Assembly: GCA_947307055.1 (NCBI GenBank)
Contig: CAMZHX010000004.1
Coordinates: 1-64,000 of the forward strand
Direction: 5' to 3'
DNA length: 64,000 nucleotides
DNA from: an uncultured Selenomonadales bacterium
GTDB taxonomy: Bacteria > Bacillota > Negativicutes > Selenomonadales > Selenomonadaceae
Below, piece by piece: positions 36,712 through 44,241 of the stretch. The notes beneath the pieces were generated by a model, which was not told the origin of the DNA, did not search any database, and worked only from the letters and a program-made list of their open reading frames with translations. The position numbers and the translations under genes were made by a program. Positions within the stretch are counted from its first letter, which is position 1; each line of letters opens with the position of its first letter.

Positions 36712-38394
36712 TTATTTCTTGCTGAGCTTGCGGCTGACCGTGCTTTGATTGACGCCGAGAACTTCAGCTATTGCGGTCGTAGTTTTGTACTTCTTCCGCG
36801 CCATAGCCAAAAGTTTTTCCTCCAAAATTCTCTGCGCGTCTTTGAGCGGAATAATTTCGCTGACGTGAATGACTTCGCCGCGTTCTTTGGCGATGACTTC
36901 GGGCAGGCTCTCAACCTCGATTAGCGATTGCGGCGACAGGACAACCATACGCTCGACGGCGTGTTGAAGTTCGCGGACATTGCCGTCCCAAGAGTAGCGG
37001 AAAAATGCGTCCATAACTTCAGGCGAAAATTTGCAGTCGAGATTGTACTTGCGATTATATTTCTCCAGAAACGCCAGCGATAGCGGCAAAATATCATCGC
37101 GTCTTTCGCGCAATGGCGGAATGCAAATTTGCACGACGTTTAGCCGGTAGTAAAGATCTTTTCGGAAATTGCCGCGCTCAATCTCCTCCAAAAGATTTTT
37201 ATTCGTCGCCGCGATGATTCTAACGTCAAGTTGTTTAGTCTTAGTGCCGCCGACGCGCATAAATTCTTTTTCCTGCAAGACGCGCAAGAACTTTGCTTGC
37301 ATGTTGATTGGGATTTCGCTAATCTCGTCGAGGAAAAGCGTCCCATGATTCGCCAGCTCGAAAAGTCCGGGCTTGCCATTACGCTCGGCACCCGTGAAAG
37401 CTCCGCGCTCATAGCCGAAAAGTTCCGATTCAAAAAGCGTCGGCGGTATCGCGCTGCAATTTATTTTTATGTAAGGCTTATCTGCGCGGCGGCTCTTAGT
37501 CGCGATTAGGTTCGCTAAAACTTCCTTGCCAACGCCCGATTCGCCCGTTATCAAAACGGCAACGTCGGTTTCGCTAACTTTCATAGCGCGTTCAAAAACT
37601 TTTTGCATTTCGGGACTTGCCGCGATGAACGAAGAATTTTCCTTTGCCATGCGACTTAGCGCGAGTTCGCGTTTGTAGCCGTCGAGCAAAAGCCGCGTGT
37701 CTTCCAATTCTTTTGACAAGCCGCTTTCGTTCGGGATTATGCGCGAAGTATTTATGACGCGAATAATTTTGCCCGCCTCGTTTTGAATGGGCGTGCCCAT
37801 GACCAAAAGTTTTTTACCGGTCGCGGTCGTCTGAATCGCTTGCACGCGGCGTTTACTTTCCAAAACCATGCGCGTTATCGACGGATAATAAATTTTCTCG
37901 CGCTCCAAGTCGTAAACGCTCTTACCGACAAGAAATTTCGCGTCGACGCCCCAAATAGAATTCGCCGCTGAACTGACTTCCAAAGTTATGCCGTCGCCGT
38001 CTGAAGCGTAAATCACGTCCCAATTAGTTTCAAAAAGTTTGTGAATATCTTCGGCGATGCTGCTGTAGTTTAACTCCATGTAGCCGCCCGACCCCGCGCC
38101 GTAATTGTGAAATCTCATCTCCAACGCGCCTTTTATGCCGCGCTCGGAAAAAATATTGCTCAAAACGACCAAGTCATCATTCTCGCGGAAAATCAATTTA
38201 GTTTCGGTCGAATAGCTCAAGGCGTTGACGAGCTGTTGAGAGTTGGAAAATTTCCTGACGTCCGCGCCCAAAATTTTATCGGGCGACACCCCTTTAGCCT
38301 CGCAGTATTCGCGATTCGCTTTGATAATTTTGCCCGCCTTGTCGATTACGACCAATTCGCAAGGCAATGCATCCATCAATATTTGCTCCGTCAT
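36712..38394 (-). CDS. Sigma-54-dependent transcriptional activator (PAS-PAS-AAA+-HTH)
   Basis: 560 residues. Two PAS-like sensor domains (about 1-100 and 110-220), then an AAA+ domain with Walker A GESGVGKE (284-291), the sigma-54 contact loop GAFTGA (331-336), Walker B GTLFLDEI (351-358) and the RDLYYRLNV sensor region, then a C-terminal TyrR-like helix-turn-helix (KTTTAIAEVLGVNQSTVSRK, about 538-557). No receiver domain, so it senses a ligand or redox state directly. It lies between the DUF1097 gene and the amidase operon; both have sigma-54 promoters, so it very likely activates them. Confidence 0.93.
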   Translation of the reverse strand: MTEQILMDALPCELVVIDKAGKIIKANREYCEAKGVSPDKILGADVRKFSNSQQLVNALSYSTETKLIFRENDDLVVLSNIFSERGIKGALEMRFHNYGAGSGGYMELNYSSIAEDIHKLFETNWDVIYASDGDGITLEVSSAANSIWGVDAKFLVGKSVYDLEREKIYYPSITRMVLESKRRVQAIQTTATGKKLLVMGTPIQNEAGKIIRVINTSRIIPNESGLSKELEDTRLLLDGYKRELALSRMAKENSSFIAASPEMQKVFERAMKVSETDVAVLITGESGVGKEVLANLIATKSRRADKPYIKINCSAIPPTLFESELFGYERGAFTGAERNGKPGLFELANHGTLFLDEISEIPINMQAKFLRVLQEKEFMRVGGTKTKQLDVRIIAATNKNLLEEIERGNFRKDLYYRLNVVQICIPPLRERRDDILPLSLAFLEKYNRKYNLDCKFSPEVMDAFFRYSWDGNVRELQHAVERMVVLSPQSLIEVESLPEVIAKERGEVIHVSEIIPLKDAQRILEEKLLAMARKKYKTTTAIAEVLGVNQSTVSRKLSKK

Positions 38395-38421
38395 TTTTAA
38401 CCACTCCTTGTGTAAGAAATA

Positions 38422-38877
38422 TTAGGCCTCCTCACCTCTAGTCAGTAGCCGCGCAGATTTATCCGAGATGATTCCCAAAAGAATTCCGCAAGCCAAGCCG
38501 ATTGCTGTAAGTTCAGGCGAGCCGCCGAGAGCGTTGACCGCGTAGAAAGTCGCGTTGCCTATGAAAGTTCCGGGTATAAAGCTCAAAAGTTCGGCGTGCG
38601 CTTGCCAACACATTATCGCCGCGAAAATTATCGTGAAGAAATAATACGGCACGTTCGGGAACATTCCGCAAAGTTTAATCGTCAAAACGCCCCAGATAAC
38701 TCCGCTTAGATTCGAGCACAAACCGAGCCTTACGCCTTTGACGCCGCCGCCCGCCGCAAAATACGTCGCCCAACCCAGAAAGCCCGCGAAACTTATCAGC
38801 CCAAAATTATCCGCCGCGAAACACCATAAGCCCGCCAAAATTCCGACCGTCACGCCGATCGATATTAAATAAGTCAT
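38422..38877 (-). CDS. DUF1097-family membrane protein
   Basis: 151 residues from ATG 38877 (AGGAGG upstream; the frame to 38934 runs through the promoter and is rejected). Five or six hydrophobic segments, including GVTVGILAGLWCFAADNFG and FAGFLGWATYFAAGGGVKG, and a glycine-rich pattern typical of DUF1097 (YcdZ-like) inner-membrane proteins of unknown transport role. It begins right after a sigma-54 promoter and is followed 27 nt later by the activator, so the activator may be autoregulated. It could be the importer or channel for the substrate of the cluster. Confidence 0.78.
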   Translation of the reverse strand: MTYLISIGVTVGILAGLWCFAADNFGLISFAGFLGWATYFAAGGGVKGVRLGLCSNLSGVIWGVLTIKLCGMFPNVPYYFFTIIFAAIMCWQAHAELLSFIPGTFIGNATFYAVNALGGSPELTAIGLACGILLGIISDKSARLLTRGEEA

Positions 38878-38903
38878 AGTTATCGCCTCCTGCCCTTTTA
38901 AAA

Positions 38904-38920
38904 AGCAAGTCGCGTGCCAA
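38904..38920 (-). promoter_or_regulatory. Sigma-54 promoter of the DUF1097-activator unit
   Basis: On the minus strand TTGGCACGCGACTTGCT, GG and GC exactly 10 nt apart; nearly identical to the promoter at 36486-36502 (one base different). Confidence 0.88.
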
Positions 38921-38940
38921 AAATTATCTTGCAAATTTCA

Positions 38941-38969
38941 TTGTCAAAGGGCGCGATTTGTGATTTAAT
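38941..38969 (+). promoter_or_regulatory. Putative sigma-A promoter of the 39003 gene
   Basis: TTGTCA, 17-nt spacer ending TGA (extended -10), TTTAAT. Confidence 0.6.
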
Positions 38970-39002
38970 ATCCGTAGCAAAAATTCCAGAGGAGTGAGCA
39001 CT

Positions 39003-39626
39003 ATGAATTTGAAGGAAGCATTCCAAGCACAAAATAAAATTGAGCGGCTTTTTGACTTCGTGTCGGGCTACCTCGATGACGAAAAAAATTTAATCAGCAC
39101 GACCGAAAAACATCTGCGCTCAAAGGCGGCGGAAGGTCAGCAGGACGAGAAAATTGATATCGTCGTCGACAACAAATTTCCGCCCGATAAGGTTATCGAT
39201 TTTATGTTGATGTTAATTGACGAGCGCGAGAAATTAGCGAAGGCGATTCACAACGCGAAAGCCTCTATGAAATTCGATTTGGATAGCGCGGTCGACGTGA
39301 ATAAAAAACGCCACTCCGCCGCCGAAACGTTTCGCCAACTCCGCAATTTCAAAAGTTCGAGCTTGCTTGATAAAAATGCGGGCGTCGGCTACGTCTTCAA
39401 CAAGGAAGGCAATCAGACAACTTATCGCTACGACATCGAGCGCGTTAAAACTATCGACTACGACCGCAACCGCGTCCGCGAGCTGATTAAAAAAATTCAG
39501 AAGGAAGCTAACAAAGTTTCAAACGAGATTGACGCCGCGCTTATCACGACGACCGTTAAATATAAATTGCCCTTCGACATGAACGCCAGCAATCTCGAAA
39601 TCATTGAAGAATTCGTAAGCAAGTAA
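39003..39626 (+). CDS. Hypothetical helical protein
   Basis: 207 residues from ATG 39003 (AGAGGAG 8 nt upstream). Highly charged and mostly helical: NLKEAFQAQNKIERLFDFVSGYL at the start, then long heptad-like stretches (ERVKTIDYDRNRVRELIKKI and QKEANKVSNEIDAAL). No signal peptide or membrane segment. Not recognised; it could be a cytoplasmic structural or phage-defence-like protein, but nothing specific supports that. It has its own promoter and is followed by the CATTACG-bounded element. Confidence 0.7.
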   Translation: MNLKEAFQAQNKIERLFDFVSGYLDDEKNLISTTEKHLRSKAAEGQQDEKIDIVVDNKFPPDKVIDFMLMLIDEREKLAKAIHNAKASMKFDLDSAVDVNKKRHSAAETFRQLRNFKSSSLLDKNAGVGYVFNKEGNQTTYRYDIERVKTIDYDRNRVRELIKKIQKEANKVSNEIDAALITTTVKYKLPFDMNASNLEIIEEFVSK

Positions 39627-39635
39627 GATTAACTA

Positions 39636-39664
39636 CGCATTGCGCATTACGCATTACGCATTGA
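39636..39664. repeat. CATTACG heptamer repeat (type C), left arm
   Basis: CGCATTGCGCATTACGCATTACGCATTG, four 7-mers. Inverted partner at 39937-39966. Confidence 0.85.
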
Positions 39665-39936
39665 TTAGGCGGCGTCGGTTCAGGTGCAGATGAACTGAGA
39701 GGCTGCACATTTTGAAAACCGCTTTCTGCAAAAGAGCGACCATTAAGACGGGTCGCAGAATGTCACCGCATTTTCGACCGGGTAAATATCGTTAACACTA
39801 ATACTCCAGTTCGACAATCGCAAAGTCTTCAACTCGTCAACGCGCCCTTTCAAAAAATCTAAAACACACCTCCACAGGGAATTGAAAAATCCTTGTTCGT
39901 TGAGTCGCCTTCGGGCGGCGAATAGACAAAGCCTTT
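39665..39936 (+). other. Gene-free structured element bounded by inverted type C repeats
   Basis: No convincing gene lies between 39627 and 39997. Inside are GTTCA (39678-39682) pairing TGAAC (39691-39695), whose loop carries GTGCAG (39684-39689) that can pair with CTGCAC (39703-39708), an H-type pseudoknot; a GCGACC/GGTCGC stem (39736-39756) extended by TTCT/AGAA; and C-UUCG-G hairpin CGCCTTCGGGCG (39906-39917). The flanking repeats could form a closing stem. It could be an RNA gene or a small non-autonomous element; it does not match an RNA family I recognise. Confidence 0.35.
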
Positions 39937-39966
39937 TTAATGCGTAATGCGTAGTGCGTGATGCGG
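39937..39966. repeat. CATTACG heptamer repeat (type C), right arm, inverted
   Basis: TTAATGCGTAATGCGTAGTGCGTGATGCGG, complementary to the left arm. Confidence 0.85.
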
Positions 39967-39997
39967 AATAAAATTTTTAAAGACAGGAAGTGATTTC

Positions 39998-41365
39998 ATG
40001 GACGCACTAATTTTATCGCGCTTGCAATTTGCAATAACTACAATTTATCATTTTTTATTCGTGCCCGTGACGTTGGGCTTATCAATTTTCGTCGCGCTGC
40101 TTGAGACGTGGTACGTCACGAGCGGCAGTTACGAAGAGCGCGTTAAGCTCAAAAAGCTCGTTAAATTTTTCGGGACAATCTTCCTGATAAATTTCGCAAT
40201 GGGCGTCGTGACCGGCATCGTGCAAGAATTCCATTTCGGAATGAACTGGTCGGAGTACGCGCGATTTATGGGCGATATTTTTGGCGCACCGCTCGCGCTT
40301 GAGGCTCTGACTGCATTTTTTATCGAGTCGACATTTATTGGGCTGTGGATTTTCGGCTGGGATAAGCTAAGCGAAAAACTTCACTGCCTTTGCATTTGGA
40401 TTGTCGCTTTCGGCAGTAATCTTTCGGCGTTTTGGATTTTGGTCGCGAACTCGTTCATGCAACACCCTGTCGGCTACGCGATTGAAAATGGTCGAGCCGT
40501 TATGACAGATTTTGTCGAGCTCGTTACAAATCCCTATGTCGCTGGCGAATATTCGCACGCATTATTTGCGGGCATAACAACGGGTGGCTTTTTAGTCATC
40601 GTGGTGAGCGCGTGGAAAATTGCTACTGATGACGAGTCGTGCGAAATGTTCGTCAGGACTTTACGCCGCGCAGTTTTGTACACGATGCTTGGCGTTTTAG
40701 GCGTAATGGGTTCGGGGCATATGCACGCGCAATATCTCGCCGAAGCTAATCCGATGAAGTTGGCGTCATTCGAGGCGTTATGGGAGACGGAAGACCCTGC
40801 GCCGTTCGCAGTCGTCGCCGATATAAATCAGGAAATGCGGCGCAATGATTCAGAAATTTTAATCCCGAAAATGTTCAGTTTTATGGTTCACAACTCGTTT
40901 AGCGGCGAGGTCAAAGGCATTAACGATTTGCAAAAAGAAGCGGTCGAGAAATACGGCAGCGGCTATTACATTCCAAACGATGTGCGCGGCATGTTCTGGA
41001 GTTTCCGCGCTATGGTCGGGACGGGCGGCTTGCTACTGTTTATCGTTTTCGTGACGGGTTGCCTAGCATTTTTCTGCCGCGACAAAATTAGGGATTGCCG
41101 TTGCTGTTTGAAACTAATGCCGCTTTTGTTGCCGTTGCCATTTATCGCGAACTCGGCGGGCTGGTACATAGCGGAGGCAGGGCGGCAACCGTGGATAGTC
41201 GTCGGCTTGCAGAAAACAGCGGTCGCAGTCAGCCCGAATCTATCGGCGGGCGAAGTTTGGATAACTTTAATCGGGTTCACGGCAATTTATTTATTCTTAG
41301 CGGTCTGTGCGGTCTTCGCGGCGGTCATGTTCATTCGGAGGACAAAAATCACTGCTGAGGAGTGA
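39998..41365 (+). CDS. cydA: Cytochrome bd ubiquinol oxidase subunit I
   Basis: 455 residues, shorter than the Escherichia protein, as in short-Q-loop forms. Haem ligand His18 in TTIYHFLFVP, a second axial His in EYSHALFAGIT, and the GRQPW motif near 395 are visible, with about nine membrane segments. It oxidises quinol and reduces O2 without proton pumping; in an anaerobe this protects against oxygen. The ATG has GACAGGAAG upstream. First gene of cydA-orf-cydB-cydD. Confidence 0.95.
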   Translation: MDALILSRLQFAITTIYHFLFVPVTLGLSIFVALLETWYVTSGSYEERVKLKKLVKFFGTIFLINFAMGVVTGIVQEFHFGMNWSEYARFMGDIFGAPLALEALTAFFIESTFIGLWIFGWDKLSEKLHCLCIWIVAFGSNLSAFWILVANSFMQHPVGYAIENGRAVMTDFVELVTNPYVAGEYSHALFAGITTGGFLVIVVSAWKIATDDESCEMFVRTLRRAVLYTMLGVLGVMGSGHMHAQYLAEANPMKLASFEALWETEDPAPFAVVADINQEMRRNDSEILIPKMFSFMVHNSFSGEVKGINDLQKEAVEKYGSGYYIPNDVRGMFWSFRAMVGTGGLLLFIVFVTGCLAFFCRDKIRDCRCCLKLMPLLLPLPFIANSAGWYIAEAGRQPWIVVGLQKTAVAVSPNLSAGEVWITLIGFTAIYLFLAVCAVFAAVMFIRRTKITAEE

Positions 41366-41370
41366 TTACA

Positions 41371-41706
41371 ATGACTGAAGACGAAAAACGAATTATCAAC
41401 GTTGAATCGCGCGTTGATAATCTCGAAACGACATTCAAAATGTTTATTCAAGAGATGCGCGACTTCAAAACCGAAATGCGTCAGCAAAATCAAATGCGCG
41501 CTGAAGAAATTCGCGAACTTCGGCAAGATATGAAAGCTATGCAAGTTAATCTTGACGCAAAAATTGCCAATCTCGACACAAAGATTGACGGCATTGGCAA
41601 ACACGTTCAAAATTTGACAGTCGCGGCAATGGTCGGTATGGGCGCAACGGTTATCGGCGTCGCAATGATTGCTGTAACCGTCGTTTACTCGATTTTGACG
41701 CATTGA
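41371..41706 (+). CDS. Small coiled-coil protein with C-terminal membrane anchor, inside the cyd operon
   Basis: 111 residues from ATG 41371 (GAGGAG upstream). Residues about 5-80 are a continuous coiled coil (heptads such as VESRVDNLETTFKMFIQEM and DAKIANLDTKIDGIGKHV), followed by one hydrophobic segment (AAMVGMGATVIGVAMIAVTV, about 86-106). This is the shape of DUF1640/CydX-unrelated tail-anchored coiled-coil proteins. It lies between cydA (6 nt) and cydB (15 nt), so is cotranscribed and could assist assembly of the oxidase. No known cyd subunit resembles it. Confidence 0.75.
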   Translation: MTEDEKRIINVESRVDNLETTFKMFIQEMRDFKTEMRQQNQMRAEEIRELRQDMKAMQVNLDAKIANLDTKIDGIGKHVQNLTVAAMVGMGATVIGVAMIAVTVVYSILTH

Positions 41707-41721
41707 AAGGGAGTGAGGATT

Positions 41722-42726
41722 ATGGACTTAAATATCATTTGGTTTATCTTGATAACGGTGCTTTTCATGGGCTTTTTTATCCTTGAGGGCTTTGATTACG
41801 GCGTCGGCATGATGATGCTTAGCCGCTCGAAGAATGAACGCTCGCAATTTGTCCGCGCAATCGGTCCTGTGTGGGATGGCAATGAAGTTTGGATGATAAC
41901 TGCGGGCGGCGCGACTTTTGCGGCATTCCCGCACGTTTACGCGACAATGTTTAGCACATTTTATCTTGCGCTATTTTTAATGCTCCTCGCGCTGATTATG
42001 CGCGGCGTTGCCTTTGAACTGCGCGGCAAACTCAAATATTCCGACTGGATTAACTTCTGGGACTTCGGAATTATGTTCGGGAGTTTTGTCCCCGCGCTTT
42101 TATGGGGCGTCGCGGTCGTAAATCTCCTGCGCGGCCTCCCAATCAATTACGAAATGCATTATGTCGGCAGTTTTCTCGATTTGCTTAATCCGTGCGCAAT
42201 TTTGGGCGGAATTTTCTTTGTAATGCTGTTCGCATTTCACGGCGCGAACTTTTTGGCACTAAAAATCGCCGATAAAGCCCTTGTCGAGGACTTACAGCGC
42301 AAAAGTTTCCGTCTCGGACTGTTTTCCTTGCTTTTCTACGTTTTATTTGCCGCTTCTGCCGCTCACGACACTGATATTTTGGCAAAACTCGGTACAGTCG
42401 TATTTTTAGGGCTTTCAATCGCCGCAATTATCGCCGGTTGCGCAGGATCTTACGCCGGAAAGGCTTGCAAGGCTTTTATTTCCTCCACGCTCGCTATTGC
42501 CTGCCTCACTATCGCATTTTTTAACGCGCTTTTCCCAAGAATCATGGTTTCGAGCATTTCGCCCGATTTCAGCCTGAATATTTACAATTCCGCCTCCACG
42601 CCCCATACTTTGTTCCTAATGACGGTTGCCGCCGTGATTTTTGTTCCGATTGTGCTGATTTATCAAGCTTGGACATATAAAATTTTCAAAGAACGCGTGA
42701 CGCCTGCCGATGTTCACTATCACTGA
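41722..42726 (+). CDS. cydB: Cytochrome bd ubiquinol oxidase subunit II
   Basis: 334 residues from ATG 41722 (AAAGGGAG upstream). About eight membrane segments; family motifs FFILEGFDYGVGMM at the start, IGPVWDGNEVWMITAGGATFAAFP and MRGVAFELRGK are all visible. Forms the oxidase with CydA. Overlaps the next gene by 17 nt. Confidence 0.95.
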   Translation: MDLNIIWFILITVLFMGFFILEGFDYGVGMMMLSRSKNERSQFVRAIGPVWDGNEVWMITAGGATFAAFPHVYATMFSTFYLALFLMLLALIMRGVAFELRGKLKYSDWINFWDFGIMFGSFVPALLWGVAVVNLLRGLPINYEMHYVGSFLDLLNPCAILGGIFFVMLFAFHGANFLALKIADKALVEDLQRKSFRLGLFSLLFYVLFAASAAHDTDILAKLGTVVFLGLSIAAIIAGCAGSYAGKACKAFISSTLAIACLTIAFFNALFPRIMVSSISPDFSLNIYNSASTPHTLFLMTVAAVIFVPIVLIYQAWTYKIFKERVTPADVHYH

Positions 42727-44239
42727 ATTTTTTAAAGCAAATAAGAAAATCTTCGCCGAAATTGCACTTTACAAGCTCGTCGAAGGCTTTTTTATTTTAA
42801 TCGGCGCAAATTTCTTAGTCAAATTTATAATTTCTCCCTCCGAAATGACTTTGTTAGCAACTTTCGCACTTTTCGCAGGGAGATTTTTTATTTCCGCGCT
42901 CGCTGATAAATTTTTCGCCCGACTATCGCAAAAAATCCAATTTTCCTTCCGAAAATCAATCCACGAGCAAATTTTTAAGCGAAAAACTCAAAGCGGCGAA
43001 CTTTTAACGCTGATTTTCGACACTTTACAAGCTCTGGACGATTTTTTTATCAAAGTCGCGCCCCAAATCGCTTCCGCAATAATCTTCCTGCCAATTTTCC
43101 TAATCTGCGCGGTTTTCACAGATTTTTTAACCGCTGCAATTTTATTCGTGACTTTTCCAATCGCGCCGCTACTTTTATGGCTCATCGGCAAGGTTACGGC
43201 TGAAAAAAACGCTCGCGCTTGGGCTCAACTCCAAAAATTAAACTCAAATTTCAAAGAATTACTCTCCGCAATCACTACTCTTAAAATTTTCGGCAAAATC
43301 GACGCCGGAGCAGAAAAAATCCACCAAACTTCCCAAAAATCATCGCAATCAACGCTCGAAGTGCTGAAATTTGCGTTCATATCGTCGTTCGCGCTCGAAT
43401 TGATGACAACTTTATCAATCGCGCTAGTCGCAGTGACTTTGGGACTGCGTTTAATCTCCGGCAACGTCGAATTTTACGCGGCGTTATTTTTATTGCTACT
43501 CGCGCCCGAATTTTTCTTGCCGATAAGGCGTTTTGGCGTCGCTTTCCACGTAATAATCTCTGCAAAATCATCTTTGGAGCGTTTAAGCAAATTTTTAGCC
43601 GTTTCGGAAGAAAAAATCGGCTCGATAGAGAAAATTTTAATGCCACCGACAATTTCAGTCAAAAATTTGAGCTTCGGCTACCAAAAAGCGCAGATATTCA
43701 GCGATTTGAACTTAAAATTCCGCGCAGGTAAGATAACGGCGGTAATCGGCGAATCGGGAGCGGGGAAATCAACTTTGCTGAAACTTTTAGCAGGAATTTT
43801 GACTCCGACGGCGGGCGAAATCTTTTTCAACGAGTTTTCCGCCGCAAAAATTGAGAAAAAGTCATTGCAATCCAAAATTTCATACGTTCCGCAAGCTCCG
43901 CACCTATTCGAGGCGACTTTGCAAGAAAATTTGACGATATTTGACGAATTGAGCGGCGCAGAGCTGAAAAAATTCCTATCTGCGCTGAATTTATCAACTT
44001 TGGAATTAAAATCGCGGCAAAAAGTAAGTCGCGGGCAACTTCAACGGCTCGGATTGATTCGCGCACTGCTAAAAGACGCGCCGATAATGATTTTGGACGA
44101 ACCGACCGCAGGTTTGGACGAAATTTCGGAAAAAAAGGTGCTTGAGCTGATAAAATCGGTGTCGATACGCAAAACAATCATAATAGCGACGCATCGAGCG
44201 GCAGTAATCGGAATCGCGAACGAAATTTTAAAACTCTAA
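42710..44239 (+). CDS. cydD: ABC exporter, CydD type (needed for cytochrome bd assembly)
   Basis: 509 residues. N-terminal exporter membrane domain (about six segments, 1-300), then an ATPase domain with Walker A GESGAGKST, signature SRGQLQRLG and Walker B PIMILDEPT. CydDC exports glutathione/cysteine or haem-related molecules and is required for cytochrome bd maturation. Starts inside cydB (17-nt overlap). Only one half-transporter gene is present; CydC is not adjacent, so it may act as a homodimer or pair with a distant gene. Ends 2 nt before convergent mutS2. Confidence 0.85.
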   Translation: MFTITEFFKANKKIFAEIALYKLVEGFFILIGANFLVKFIISPSEMTLLATFALFAGRFFISALADKFFARLSQKIQFSFRKSIHEQIFKRKTQSGELLTLIFDTLQALDDFFIKVAPQIASAIIFLPIFLICAVFTDFLTAAILFVTFPIAPLLLWLIGKVTAEKNARAWAQLQKLNSNFKELLSAITTLKIFGKIDAGAEKIHQTSQKSSQSTLEVLKFAFISSFALELMTTLSIALVAVTLGLRLISGNVEFYAALFLLLLAPEFFLPIRRFGVAFHVIISAKSSLERLSKFLAVSEEKIGSIEKILMPPTISVKNLSFGYQKAQIFSDLNLKFRAGKITAVIGESGAGKSTLLKLLAGILTPTAGEIFFNEFSAAKIEKKSLQSKISYVPQAPHLFEATLQENLTIFDELSGAELKKFLSALNLSTLELKSRQKVSRGQLQRLGLIRALLKDAPIMILDEPTAGLDEISEKKVLELIKSVSIRKTIIIATHRAAVIGIANEILKL

Positions 44240-44241
44240 CT

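Noticed and set aside
39690-39960. Minus-strand frame that reads like protein (ending TFCDPS) in the gene-free element
   Set aside because: No ATG, GTG or TTG start in frame and a stop directly upstream; pairing structure explains the region equally well.
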